A DNA stretch of 37,368 nt from Mycobacterium persicum (GCF_002086675.1 NZ_MVIF01000053.1:1-37368), one strand, 5' to 3'; shown: positions 23,241 to 31,664, numbered from the stretch's first letter. The notes: generated from the letters alone by a model not told the origin. Program-made: numbers and translations.

Positions 23241-25328
23241 GTGCCCGGTCGTGTCGAGATCGATAACGTCCAGCCCGTCGTCTCATGTGGCGCCTACCCC
23301 GCCAAGGCGGTGGTGGGCGAGGTGGTGCCGGTCAGCGCCTCGGTATGGCGCGAGGGCCACGAAGCAGTGGCCGCGACCCTGGTCGTGCGCTACCTCGGCA
23401 CGCGTTATCCGCTGGTCAGTGACGTACGCAGGGTCTCGGCGGTGCGAGCGCTGGAATCCGATGCGACCGCCAGGCCCGCCGAGCAGCAGCGCGTCAAACC
23501 ACTGTTGTTCCCGATGACGATGGGCCAGGAGCCCTACGTCTTCCACGGCCAGTTCACCCCCGACAGCGCCGGATTGTGGACCTTCCGCGTCGACGGTTGG
23601 GGTGACCCGGTACACACCTGGCGTCATAGCCTGGTCGCCAAACTCGACGCAGGCCAAGGCGAAAAAGAATTGTCCAACGATTTGCTGATCGGCGCCGCGC
23701 TGCTCGAGCGCGCCGCCACCGGGGTGCCGCGCGCGCAACGCTGGCCGCTGATGGAGGCCGCTGCGGCGTTGCGGAATCCCGGTGACCCGGTGACCCGCTC
23801 CGCGCTGGCCCTGTCCCCGGAAATCGAAGATCTGCTCAAGGCTTATCCACTGCGGGATCTGGTTACCCGCGGCGACCAGTTCGGCGTCTGGGTCGACCGC
23901 CCGGTGGCCCGCTTCGGGGCGTGGTACGAGATGTTCCCGCGGTCCACCGGAGGTTGGGACGACGACGGCAAACCGGTACACGGCACCTTTGCCACCGCGG
24001 CGGCCGAACTGCCGCGCATCGCGCGGATGGGGTTCGACGTGGTGTACCTGCCGCCGATCCATCCGATCGGCAAGGTGCACCGCAAGGGCCGCAACAACAA
24101 CCCCACCGCGGCACCCGGTGACGTGGGATCTCCGTGGGCGATCGGCAGCGACGAGGGCGGTCACGACGCCATCCACCCGAGCCTGGGCACCATCGACGAT
24201 TTCGACGACTTCGTTGCCGCGGCGCGCGACCTGGGCATGGAGGTGGCACTGGACCTCGCCCTGCAATGCGCACCGGACCATCCGTGGGCCCGTGAACACC
24301 GCAACTGGTTCACCCAACTGCCGGACGGCACCATTGCCTACGCGGAGAACCCGCCGAAGAAATATCAGGACATCTATCCACTCAACTTCGACAACGACCC
24401 CGCGGGGCTCTACGACGAAGTGCTGCGCGTAGTACGACATTGGATCGACCACGGCGTCAAGTTCTTTCGGGTCGACAACCCGCACACCAAGCCACCCGAC
24501 TTCTGGTCGTGGCTGATCGGTCAGGTCAAGACCATCCACCCCGACGTGTTGTTCTTGTCCGAGGCATTCACTCCCCCGGCCCGCCAGTACGGGCTGGCCA
24601 AACTGGGCTTCACGCAGTCCTACAGTTACTTCACCTGGCGCACGTCCAAGTGGGAGCTCACCGAATTCGGTAACGAGATCGCCGAATTCGCCGATTTTCG
24701 AAGGCCCAACCTCTTCGTCAACACTCCCGACATCCTGCACGCGGTCCTACAACACAACGGCCCGGGCATGTTCGCCATCCGCGCGGTGCTGGCTGCCACC
24801 ATGGGTCCGGCCTGGGGCGTGTACTCCGGTTACGAGCTGTTCGAGCACCGGGCGGTGCGGGAAGGCAGCGAGGAATACCTGGACTCGGAAAAATACGAGC
24901 TGCGTCCCCGTGACTTCGCGGGCGCGCTCGCCGAAGGCAGGTCACTGGAGCCATTCATCACGCAGCTCAACGCAATTCGACGACTGCATCCCGCGTTGCA
25001 GCAGTTACGCACCATTCATTTCCATCACGTCGACAACGAGGCGATGCTGGCCTATAGCAAGTTCGACCCGGCAACCGGCGACTGTGTCCTGGTGGTGCTC
25101 ACGCTCAACGCCCTCGGACCCGAGGAAGCAACCCTGTGGCTGGACATGGCGGCGCTGGGTATGGAGCCCTACGAGCGGTTTTGGGTCCGCGACGAGATAA
25201 CCGGCCAGGAATTCAATTGGGGGCAAGCAAATTATGTTCGCATCGACCCGGCGCAAGCAGTCGCCCACGTCATCAACATGCCACTCATTCCGGAGGAAGC
25301 CCGAGTCACACTGCTGCGCAGGAGGTGA
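23241..25328 (+). CDS. glgE: Alpha-1,4-glucan:maltose-1-phosphate maltosyltransferase
   Basis: 695-residue GH13 enzyme that extends alpha-1,4-glucan with maltosyl units from maltose-1-phosphate, the committed step of the GlgE pathway. An N-terminal beta-domain (residues 1-120) precedes the catalytic barrel. The nucleophile Asp lies in FFRVDNPHTKPP and the acid/base Glu in VLFLSEAFTPP; PPIHPIGKVHRKGRNN and AENPPKKYQDIYP are GlgE signatures, and EYLDSEKYELRPRD is near the C-terminus. The GTG at 23241 has GGAG 6 bases upstream; a TTG at 23238 is the alternative, and an in-frame TGA stands just before it. The M. tuberculosis N-terminal extension is therefore not present. The glgB ribosome-binding site overlaps its last codons. 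Confidence 0.96.
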   Translation: MPGRVEIDNVQPVVSCGAYPAKAVVGEVVPVSASVWREGHEAVAATLVVRYLGTRYPLVSDVRRVSAVRALESDATARPAEQQRVKPLLFPMTMGQEPYVFHGQFTPDSAGLWTFRVDGWGDPVHTWRHSLVAKLDAGQGEKELSNDLLIGAALLERAATGVPRAQRWPLMEAAAALRNPGDPVTRSALALSPEIEDLLKAYPLRDLVTRGDQFGVWVDRPVARFGAWYEMFPRSTGGWDDDGKPVHGTFATAAAELPRIARMGFDVVYLPPIHPIGKVHRKGRNNNPTAAPGDVGSPWAIGSDEGGHDAIHPSLGTIDDFDDFVAAARDLGMEVALDLALQCAPDHPWAREHRNWFTQLPDGTIAYAENPPKKYQDIYPLNFDNDPAGLYDEVLRVVRHWIDHGVKFFRVDNPHTKPPDFWSWLIGQVKTIHPDVLFLSEAFTPPARQYGLAKLGFTQSYSYFTWRTSKWELTEFGNEIAEFADFRRPNLFVNTPDILHAVLQHNGPGMFAIRAVLAATMGPAWGVYSGYELFEHRAVREGSEEYLDSEKYELRPRDFAGALAEGRSLEPFITQLNAIRRLHPALQQLRTIHFHHVDNEAMLAYSKFDPATGDCVLVVLTLNALGPEEATLWLDMAALGMEPYERFWVRDEITGQEFNWGQANYVRIDPAQAVAHVINMPLIPEEARVTLLRRR
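25320..25325 (+). promoter_or_regulatory. Ribosome-binding site of glgB inside glgE
   Basis: AGGAGG within the last codons of glgE, 8 bases before the GTG at 25334. It fixes the glgB start and indicates coupled translation. Confidence 0.75.
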
Positions 25329-25333
25329 GCGAC

Positions 25334-27541
25334 GTGAGTAGATCCAAGAGCCGAACCGATCAACTGCCCGGGACACACTTGGCGCCTGACCCCGCCGAGC
25401 TGGCGCGCCTGGTGGCCGGCGCCCACCACAACCCGCACAGCATTCTGGGCGCCCACGAATACGGCGACCACACGGTTATCCGGGCATTTCGTCCACACGC
25501 GGTCAGCGTCGTCGCGCTCGTCGGCGACGACCAGTTGCCGATGCAGCACATCGACGCCGGGCTGTTCGCGGTGGCCCTGCCGTTCGTCAACTTGATCGAT
25601 TACCGGTTGCAGGTCAGTTACGAGGGCGCTGACCCCTATACCGTCGCCGACGCTTACCGCTTTCTGCCCACCCTGGGTGAAGTCGACCTGCATCTGTTCG
25701 CCGAGGGCCGCCACGAGCGACTCTGGGAAGTCCTCGGCGCTCATCCCCGCTCGTTCACCACGGCCGACGGTGTCGTCGAGGGCGCGTCGTTCGCGGTGTG
25801 GGCCCCCAACGCCAAGGGCGTCAGCCTGATCGGTGATTTCAACGGCTGGACCGGAAACGACGCGCCGATGCGCGTGCTGGGTTCCTCGGGAGTGTGGGAG
25901 TTGTTCTGGCCAGGTTTCCCGGACGACGGCCTCTACAAGTTTCGGGTACACGGCGCCGACGGCGTCGTGACCGATCGGGCCGACCCGTTCGCGTTCGGCG
26001 CGGAGGTGCCGCCCCAGACGGCATCGCGGGTGACGGTGAGCGACTACACCTGGGCCGACGCCGACTGGATGACCCGGCGCGCCCAGCGCAACCCGGTGTT
26101 CGAGCCGATGAGCACCTACGAAGTCCACCTGGGCTCCTGGCGTCCCGGACTCAGCTACCGCCAGCTTGCCCGGGAGCTGACCGATTACGTGGTGGCACAA
26201 GGGTTTACCCATGTGGAACTGCTGCCCGTGGCCGAACACCCGTTCGCCGGATCATGGGGATACCAGGTCACGTCGTATTACGCGCCGACATCGCGCTTCG
26301 GCACCGCCGACGATTTCCGGGCGCTGGTCGACGCCCTTCACCAAGCGGGCATCGGCGTCATCGTGGACTGGGTGCCGGCCCACTTCCCCAAGGACGCGTG
26401 GGCGCTCGGACGGTTCGACGGCACTCCGCTCTACGAGCATTCCGACCCCAAACGTGGCGAGCAACTAGACTGGGGCACTTATGTTTTCGACTTCGGACGG
26501 CCGGAGGTACGGAACTTCCTGGTGGCCAACGCGTTGTTTTGGCTCCAGGAATTCCACATCGACGGCCTGCGGGTGGACGCGGTGGCATCAATGCTCTACC
26601 TGGATTACTCGCGTCCCGAGGGCGGCTGGACCCCCAATATCTACGGCGGGCGGGAGAACCTGGAGGCGGTGCAGTTCCTGCAGGAGATGAACGCCACCGC
26701 GCACCGGGTAGCACCGGGCATCGTCACCATCGCCGAGGAGTCGACGTCGTGGCCAGGGGTAACCAGACCGACAAGCCTTGGCGGCCTCGGCTTTTCGATG
26801 AAATGGAACATGGGCTGGATGCACGACACGCTTGACTACATCAGTCGAGACCCGGTCTATCGCAGCTTTCACCACCATGAGATGACGTTCTCGATGCTGT
26901 ATGCGTTCAGTGAGAACTACGTGCTGCCACTCAGCCACGACGAGGTGGTGCACGGCAAGGGGACGCTGTGGGGCCGGATGCCGGGAAACAATCACATGAA
27001 GGCCGCCGGGCTGCGCAGCCTGCTCGCCTACCAGTGGGCACACCCGGGCAAACAACTGTTGTTCATGGGCCAGGAATTCGGCCAGCGCGCCGAGTGGTCC
27101 GAGCAACACGGTCTGGACTGGTTCCAACTCGACGAACAAGGCTTCTCGAACGGCATTTTGCGACTGGTGCGCGACATCAACGAGATCTACCGCGGCCACC
27201 CGGCGCTGTGGAGCCAAGACGCCATTCCGGCAGGCTATTCCTGGATCGACGCCAACGATTCGGCCAACAACGTGTTGAGCTTCCTGCGCTACGGCAGCGA
27301 CGGCTCGGTGATGGCGTGCGTGTTCAATTTCGCCGGCGCCGAGCACAGCGGCTACCGGCTGGGTCTGCCTTCGGCCGGCCGGTGGCGGGAAGTCCTCAAC
27401 ACCGACGCGACCTCCTACAACGGATCCGGAATCGGCAACCTCGGGGGCGTCGACGCCACTGACGACCCGTGGCATGGCCGCCCCGCGTCAGCGGTGTTGG
27501 TACTGCCGCCCACGTCGGCGTTGTGGCTGGAGCCGGCTTAG
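25334..27541 (+). CDS. glgB: 1,4-alpha-glucan branching enzyme
   Basis: 735-residue GH13 branching enzyme that cuts alpha-1,4 chains and reattaches them as alpha-1,6 branches. It has two N-terminal beta-domains (the second, CBM48, around GASFAVWAPNAKGVSLIGDF near residue 155) and a catalytic barrel from about residue 260. The nucleophile Asp is in DGLRVDAVASMLYLDY, the acid/base Glu in VTIAEESTSWPGVT, and the transition-state residues in LPLSHDEVVHGKGT. The GTG at 25334 is set by the strong upstream AGGAGG. It lies 5 bases after glgE, its pathway partner. In H37Rv a PE_PGRS gene separates glgB from the thioredoxin-like gene; here only 11 bases do. Confidence 0.97.
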   Translation: MSRSKSRTDQLPGTHLAPDPAELARLVAGAHHNPHSILGAHEYGDHTVIRAFRPHAVSVVALVGDDQLPMQHIDAGLFAVALPFVNLIDYRLQVSYEGADPYTVADAYRFLPTLGEVDLHLFAEGRHERLWEVLGAHPRSFTTADGVVEGASFAVWAPNAKGVSLIGDFNGWTGNDAPMRVLGSSGVWELFWPGFPDDGLYKFRVHGADGVVTDRADPFAFGAEVPPQTASRVTVSDYTWADADWMTRRAQRNPVFEPMSTYEVHLGSWRPGLSYRQLARELTDYVVAQGFTHVELLPVAEHPFAGSWGYQVTSYYAPTSRFGTADDFRALVDALHQAGIGVIVDWVPAHFPKDAWALGRFDGTPLYEHSDPKRGEQLDWGTYVFDFGRPEVRNFLVANALFWLQEFHIDGLRVDAVASMLYLDYSRPEGGWTPNIYGGRENLEAVQFLQEMNATAHRVAPGIVTIAEESTSWPGVTRPTSLGGLGFSMKWNMGWMHDTLDYISRDPVYRSFHHHEMTFSMLYAFSENYVLPLSHDEVVHGKGTLWGRMPGNNHMKAAGLRSLLAYQWAHPGKQLLFMGQEFGQRAEWSEQHGLDWFQLDEQGFSNGILRLVRDINEIYRGHPALWSQDAIPAGYSWIDANDSANNVLSFLRYGSDGSVMACVFNFAGAEHSGYRLGLPSAGRWREVLNTDATSYNGSGIGNLGGVDATDDPWHGRPASAVLVLPPTSALWLEPA

Positions 27542-27552
27542 CGGGAGCGGTC

Positions 27553-28467
27553 TCAATACAGGGCGTTGGCCAGATTGCGTCGGCCCGCGATGACCTCGGG
27601 GTCGGCGGGGTCGAACAGCTCGAATAGCTCGATCACCCTGGTGCGCACCCGGGTGCGCTCATCCCCTGATGTACGGCGCACCAGTGCGACCAGACGCTCG
27701 AACGCCCCGCTGACATCCTGATTGAGTATTTGCACGTCGGCGGCCGCAAACGCGGCCTCGATGTCATCCGGTGCCGCGTCGGCGACTCGGACGGCATCCG
27801 GTCGCTGTGCGGTTGCGCGAGTGAGGAAGTCGATCTGCCGGATCGCCGCCTTTGCTTCGGCATTGCCCGGCTCGGTATCCAGAATCGTCTGGTATGACTT
27901 CTTTGCGGAGTCGAAGTCGCCGGCCTCGAGTTGCGCACGGGCCTGCGCCACCGCAGGGTCGACTTCTGCGAACTCTCCCGAATCCGTTGGGCCCCTGAGC
28001 TTACCCGCAGTCGCCGACAGCAGCGAGTCCAGCCAGCGTCGTAGCTCACCGGCAGGCTGGGGGCCCTGGAAGCTCGAGATCGGCTGCGCCGCAGCCAAAG
28101 CCACCACGGTCGGCACCGCCTGGACGCCGAATATCTGAGCCACTCTGGGTGCAACGTCGACGTTGGCCGTCGCCAGCTGCCAGGTGCCCTGGTCGGTGGC
28201 GGCCAGGCCGGACAACGTGTCGAGCAGGTCGACGCACACGTCGCTGCGCGGCGACCACAGCAACACCACCACGGGCACCTCGTCGGAGCGGGCGATTACC
28301 TCGTCTTCGAAGTTGGTCTCACTGATCTCGACCACACCCGGCTGAGCAGACGGTGCCCGACCGGCGGCCCCGCCTGTTGCGGCGCTTTGTTGAGCTCGTT
28401 GCTTGAGGCCGGAAAGGTCGACCGCACCGGCCATGGCAGGCCCGATCGAAGGTCGGGGACGTGTCAC
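27553..28467 (-). CDS. Thioredoxin-fold co-chaperone (CnoX/YbbN-like) without CxxC
   Basis: 304-residue cytoplasmic protein, the counterpart of H37Rv Rv1324. An N-terminal linker rich in Ala and Gly (residues 1-45) leads to a thioredoxin domain (about 48-150) with VVVLLWSPRSDVCVDLLDTL and the cis-Pro segment VQAVPTVVAL. The usual WCxxC site reads WSPRS, so the redox pair is missing and the one Cys lies further along. A C-terminal TPR-like half follows (AQARAQLEAGDFDSAKKSYQ and later helices), as in YbbN/CnoX, a holdase that works with chaperones. The GTG at 28467 gives a length equal to H37Rv. It is convergent with glgB, 11 bases apart. A chaperone or scaffold role is more likely than disulfide reduction. 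Confidence 0.9.
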   Translation of the reverse strand: MTRPRPSIGPAMAGAVDLSGLKQRAQQSAATGGAAGRAPSAQPGVVEISETNFEDEVIARSDEVPVVVLLWSPRSDVCVDLLDTLSGLAATDQGTWQLATANVDVAPRVAQIFGVQAVPTVVALAAAQPISSFQGPQPAGELRRWLDSLLSATAGKLRGPTDSGEFAEVDPAVAQARAQLEAGDFDSAKKSYQTILDTEPGNAEAKAAIRQIDFLTRATAQRPDAVRVADAAPDDIEAAFAAADVQILNQDVSGAFERLVALVRRTSGDERTRVRTRVIELFELFDPADPEVIAGRRNLANALY

Positions 28468-28645
28468 GTCATCAAGTCTGTCACGCCGGGCCCGCCCGCC
28501 GTCCACCCGGTGGCGCCGAACGTCACATGTTGACGGAAATAGCCGCTGGAAACCCGGGGCAACAGCCGTGGGGAGCGGATATGACGAAAATCACATCAGC
28601 ACCGGACGGGCCGATCCCAGCAACGTCGCACCACGGCTGCTGGCC

Positions 28646-29839
28646 CTAGCCGGCCCGCAAGATCAACGCGTCGCCCTGGCCTCCCGCGCCGCACAGGGCC
28701 GCAACCCCGTAACCCGAGCCGCGGCGGGCCAACTCGAGCGCCACGTGCAACGTGATGCGTGCTCCCGACATCCCGATGGGATGGCCGACGGCGATCGCTC
28801 CACCGTTGACATTGACCTTCTCGGGATCCACCCCCAGTTCCCTCGTCGAGGCCAGCGCGACCGCGGCGAATGCCTCGTTGATCTCGATGACATCGAGCTG
28901 GTCCGCCGCGATGCCCTCACGCTTGAGCGCCTTCTTGATCGCGTTGGCCGGCTGCGACTGCAGTGTCGAATCCGGGCCCGCCACGACTCCATGCGCACCG
29001 ATCTCGACCAGCCACGAAAGTCCCAGCTCGCGGGCCTTTTCTTTGCTCATCACCACGACCGCGCAGGCGCCGTCGGAGATCTGCGACGCCGAGCCGGCGG
29101 TGATGGTGCCGTCCTTGCGAAACGCCGGCTTGAGGCCGGCCAAGGAATCGGCGGTCGTGTTGGCCCGGATGCCCTCGTCTTCGCTGAACTGCAGCGGATC
29201 ACCTTTGCGCTGCGGAATGCTCACCGGCACCACTTCGTCGGCGAACACGCCGTCCTTCCATGCAGCGGCCGCTTTCTGGTGCGACTGAGCCGCGTACTCG
29301 TCCTGCTGCTGCCGGGTGAACTTGTCGACGTCGTTGCGTTGTTCGGTGAGCGCGCCCATCGGCTGGTCGGTGAACACGTCGTGCAGCCCGTCGTAGGCCA
29401 TGTGGTCCAAGACGGTGACGTCGCCGTACTTGTAGCCGGCCCGGCTATCCATCAGCAGATGCGGCGCCTTCGTCATGGACTCCTGGCCCCCGGCAACCAC
29501 CACGTCGAATTCTCCGGCCCGGATCAGCTGGTCAGCCAGCGCGATGGCGTCGATGCCCGACAAACACATCTTGTTGATGGTCAACGAGGGCACCTCCCAG
29601 CCGATACCCGCCGCGACCGCCGCCTGCCGTGCAGGCATCTGTCCTGCGCCCGCGGTGAGCACCTGGCCCATGATCACGTACTCGACCAGAGACGCCGGGT
29701 TTTCCACACCCGGGAAGGCCTTTTCCAAGGCGCCCCTGATGGCGATGGCGCCCAGGTCACTGGCGCTGAAATCCTTCAGCGATCCCATCAGCTTGCCGAT
29801 CGGTGTCCGGGCTCCAGCAACGATCACCGACGTCGTCAT
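28646..29839 (-). CDS. fadA4: Acetyl-CoA acetyltransferase FadA4
   Basis: 397-residue thiolase. Catalytic residues are Cys92 in NKMCLSGIDA, His353 in VGHPIGMSGAR and Cys383 in ALCGAGGQGDA, with NEAFAAVAL near residue 320. Its size and position match FadA4 (Rv1323) of M. tuberculosis, an acetyl-CoA acetyltransferase that condenses or cleaves acetoacetyl-CoA. The ATG at 29839 has an excellent AGGAGG 5 bases upstream, so unlike many neighbours it uses a leadered mRNA. It is divergent from the methylmalonyl-CoA epimerase gene; together they touch acetyl-CoA and propionyl-CoA metabolism. It differs clearly in sequence from the thiolase at 2237-3448. Confidence 0.95.
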   Translation of the reverse strand: MTTSVIVAGARTPIGKLMGSLKDFSASDLGAIAIRGALEKAFPGVENPASLVEYVIMGQVLTAGAGQMPARQAAVAAGIGWEVPSLTINKMCLSGIDAIALADQLIRAGEFDVVVAGGQESMTKAPHLLMDSRAGYKYGDVTVLDHMAYDGLHDVFTDQPMGALTEQRNDVDKFTRQQQDEYAAQSHQKAAAAWKDGVFADEVVPVSIPQRKGDPLQFSEDEGIRANTTADSLAGLKPAFRKDGTITAGSASQISDGACAVVVMSKEKARELGLSWLVEIGAHGVVAGPDSTLQSQPANAIKKALKREGIAADQLDVIEINEAFAAVALASTRELGVDPEKVNVNGGAIAVGHPIGMSGARITLHVALELARRGSGYGVAALCGAGGQGDALILRAG

Positions 29840-29843
29840 GACT

Positions 29844-29850
29844 ACCTCCT
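29844..29850 (-). promoter_or_regulatory. Strong ribosome-binding site of fadA4
   Basis: AGGAGGT on the minus strand just upstream of the ATG at 29839. It decides the start. Confidence 0.75.
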
Positions 29851-29882
29851 ATGAGCATGGGAACGGCCGATCCAGCCAACCC

Positions 29883-29902
29883 GGAGAAGCAGATTCTTCT
29901 CC
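29883..29902. repeat. Inverted repeat in the fadA4-epimerase intergenic region
   Basis: Perfect 7-bp arms GGAGAAG (29883-29889) and CTTCTCC (29896-29902) around a 6-base spacer. It lies where the -35 region of the epimerase promoter should be and about 44 bases upstream of the fadA4 start. It is a candidate operator for one or both genes. Confidence 0.55.
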
Positions 29903-29909
29903 ATGAGGT

Positions 29910-29915
29910 TACCGT
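29910..29915 (+). promoter_or_regulatory. -10 box for the leaderless epimerase gene
   Basis: TACCGT ends 6 bases before the ATG at 29922. It is identical in sequence and spacing to the lprD box at 6648. Confidence 0.5.
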
Positions 29916-29921
29916 TGTGTT

Positions 29922-30383
29922 ATGACCACCGATCAAGTTGACGCCCGTCAGGTTGTGGCCACCTCACTGGTGACCGGGCTCGATCACGTCGGCATCGCCG
30001 TCGCCGACCTGGACGCGGCGATCGAGTGGTACCACGACCACCTCGGCATGATCCTCGTTCACGAGGAGGTCAACGACGACCAGGGGATCCGCGAGGCGAT
30101 GCTTGCCGTCCCGGGCGAGCCACGGGCGGCGCAGATCCAATTGATGGCCCCGGTCGACGACTCATCGGTGATCGCAAAGTTTCTGGACAAGCGCGGGCCC
30201 GGCATCCAGCAGTTCGCTTGTCGGGTAGCTGATCTCGACGCCCTGAGCCAGCGGCTGCGCTCGCAGGGTGTCCGTCTCGTCTACGAGGCTCCCCGGCGTG
30301 GCACGGCGAATTCCCGAATCAACTTCATCCATCCCAAGGACGCTGGCGGCGTGCTGATCGAATTGGTCGAGCCGGCTCGCTAA
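29922..30383 (+). CDS. mce: Methylmalonyl-CoA epimerase
   Basis: 153-residue VOC-fold enzyme that interconverts the 2S and 2R forms of methylmalonyl-CoA in propionyl-CoA breakdown, feeding the B12-dependent mutase. Features are GLDHVGIAVADLDAAIEWYHDHLG near residue 18, with the metal-binding His, the second module IQQFACRVADLDALSQRL near residue 91, and the C-terminal GVLIELVEPA with the Glu ligand. NFIHPKDAGG is typical of the family. The first 15 residues are an extension before the fold. It corresponds to H37Rv Rv1322A. It is divergent from fadA4, probably leaderless, and its stop lies 9 bases from the convergent zinc-ribbon gene. The symbol here means the epimerase, not the mammalian-cell-entry family. 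Confidence 0.93.
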   Translation: MTTDQVDARQVVATSLVTGLDHVGIAVADLDAAIEWYHDHLGMILVHEEVNDDQGIREAMLAVPGEPRAAQIQLMAPVDDSSVIAKFLDKRGPGIQQFACRVADLDALSQRLRSQGVRLVYEAPRRGTANSRINFIHPKDAGGVLIELVEPAR

Positions 30384-30392
30384 GAGCCGCAG

Positions 30393-30686
30393 CTACGACC
30401 ACTTTCGGGTTGGGCCACGAGTCCCCCGGCTGGCCCAGCAAGGGGTATGCCAGTGCCGCCGCTCCTCGATAGCTTCCGATCGATCAGCCGGCCACACCAC
30501 CACATGTGAAGTCCCGGTACGGATTTCGTGATCACACCCGGGACATCGATAAGTCTTGACCGCTCGTGCCGCCGCGATCGCCCGGACTTCGTACAAGTAG
30601 CCATCCGGCCCGGTCTCGACCCGGCGCGGCATCGGCGATGGCGTGACCGGCCACTGCCGGTTTGGCGGTTTACGGCGCCGGGCCAC
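30393..30686 (-). CDS. Small zinc-ribbon-like protein (Rv1322-type)
   Basis: 97-residue basic protein. The N-terminus is Arg/Lys/Pro-rich (ARRRKPPNRQW). A CPGC pair (YRCPGCDHEI) and a downstream HWHTPCW could together bind one zinc ion, as in small treble-clef or HNH-like modules. Some homologues carry the label ATP/GTP-binding protein, which I cannot support from motifs. The GTG at 30686 follows TAAACT by exactly 6 bases, so it should be leaderless. It lies 22 bases downstream of nucS on the same strand, and this pairing is conserved in M. tuberculosis. A nucleic-acid-related role is a reasonable guess from the basic, zinc-ribbon character and the nucS neighbour. Confidence 0.85.
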   Translation of the reverse strand: MARRRKPPNRQWPVTPSPMPRRVETGPDGYLYEVRAIAAARAVKTYRCPGCDHEIRTGTSHVVVWPADRSEAIEERRHWHTPCWASRGTRGPTRKWS

Positions 30687-30692
30687 CCCGCA

Positions 30693-30698
30693 AGTTTA
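30693..30698 (-). promoter_or_regulatory. -10 box for the leaderless zinc-ribbon gene
   Basis: TAAACT on the minus strand, 6 bases before the GTG at 30686. It sits just past the nucS stop, so the small gene can be transcribed on its own. Confidence 0.5.
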
Positions 30699-30708
30699 GC
30701 CGTGACCC

Positions 30709-31380
30709 TCAGAACAGCCGGTACTCGTCGCTGTCCATGCCGCGCATCTGGTCGTAATCCAGTGTGAGGCAGCGGATGCCGCGGTCGGTGGCCAAGGTGC
30801 GGGCCTGCGGCTTGATATGTTGAGCGGCGAACACTCCCCTGACCGGCGCGAGCACGCTGTCGCGATTGAGCAACTCGAGATAACGGGTGAGCTGCTCGAC
30901 TCCGTCGATCTCGCCCCGCCGCTTGATCTCCACCGCGACACAGCCCCCGCGCTCGTCGCGGCACAGCAGGTCGACCGGCCCGATCGCGGTCATGTACTCG
31001 CGACGGATCAGCGTGTACCCCTCACCCAGGATGTGAACGTGTTCGGCGAGCAACGCCTGCAGGTGGGCCTCCACGCCGTCCTTCACCAGTCCCGGGTCGG
31101 CGCCCAGCTCATGGCTCGAGTCGTGCTCGATCTCCTCGACGGTGATACGCAACTGTTCTCCGGATTTGTTGGTGACCACCCACACCGGCGATTCCGTGCC
31201 GGTCTCCTCGGTCAGCCAGCAGGGCGGACTCATCCAGTTCAACGGTTTGTAGGCGCGGTCGTCGGCGTGCACGCTGACCGACCCGTCGGCCTTGAACAAC
31301 AGCAACCGGCGCGCGGAAGGCAGGTGCGCGGTAAGCCGGCCGACATAATCGACCGTGCATTGGGCAATGACGAGACGCAT
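30709..31380 (-). CDS. nucS: NucS/EndoMS mismatch-specific endonuclease
   Basis: 223-residue DNA endonuclease that starts the MutS/MutL-independent mismatch repair of actinobacteria by cutting both strands at mismatches. The N-terminal dimerisation domain (MRLVIAQCTVDYVGRLTAHL) is followed by the RecB-like nuclease domain, with the PD-(D/E)xK residues Asp137, Glu151 and Lys153 in GPVDLLCRDERGGCVAVEIK. The C-terminal DEYRLF resembles the short peptide that binds the DNA sliding clamp in homologues. The ATG at 31380 gives the standard N-terminus; TAAGGT lies 7 bases before it, so it may be leaderless. Longer in-frame extensions into the cyclase intergenic region are not supported. Confidence 0.96.
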   Translation of the reverse strand: MRLVIAQCTVDYVGRLTAHLPSARRLLLFKADGSVSVHADDRAYKPLNWMSPPCWLTEETGTESPVWVVTNKSGEQLRITVEEIEHDSSHELGADPGLVKDGVEAHLQALLAEHVHILGEGYTLIRREYMTAIGPVDLLCRDERGGCVAVEIKRRGEIDGVEQLTRYLELLNRDSVLAPVRGVFAAQHIKPQARTLATDRGIRCLTLDYDQMRGMDSDEYRLF

Positions 31381-31387
31381 CGAAATT

Positions 31388-31393
31388 ACCTTA
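31388..31393 (-). promoter_or_regulatory. -10 box for nucS
   Basis: TAAGGT on the minus strand, 7 bases before the ATG of nucS. It suggests a leaderless mRNA. Confidence 0.45.
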
Positions 31394-31649
31394 GCCTCGG
31401 CCTGGCATTGGGTCACGGATTGGCCTGTGTGGATGCTGTTTTCGAAGATGCGACTTGTCCGGCCGGTGTCGCCGGGTTGGAGGGGTCCGTCCTGGATTGC
31501 GATGGTCGAGCGCCGTCGCGATCTCGCAGCTGGCGTTTTCGGGTTGCACTGCCGGCGAAACGCCTCTCCTGCAGGTCCGCAGCGAACCTCAGACAATTCG
31601 ATCCTGACCTGCGGGACAAAAGAATTCAGTTAGAGCCGGTCCCACAACT

Positions 31650-31655
31650 TAGGCT
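31650..31655 (+). promoter_or_regulatory. -10 box of the first cyclase gene
   Basis: TAGGCT within CTTAGGCTGTTGCCACA, 9 bases before the ATG at 31665. The same block recurs before the second cyclase. A leaderless or nearly leaderless mRNA is predicted. Confidence 0.5.
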
Positions 31656-31664
31656 GTTGCCACA

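Noticed and set aside
23122..23517. 131-codon frame overlapping the glgE start
   Set aside because: Although GAAGGA precedes its GTG, most of it overlaps glgE in another frame and has no family features. It is kept only as a possible leader effect.
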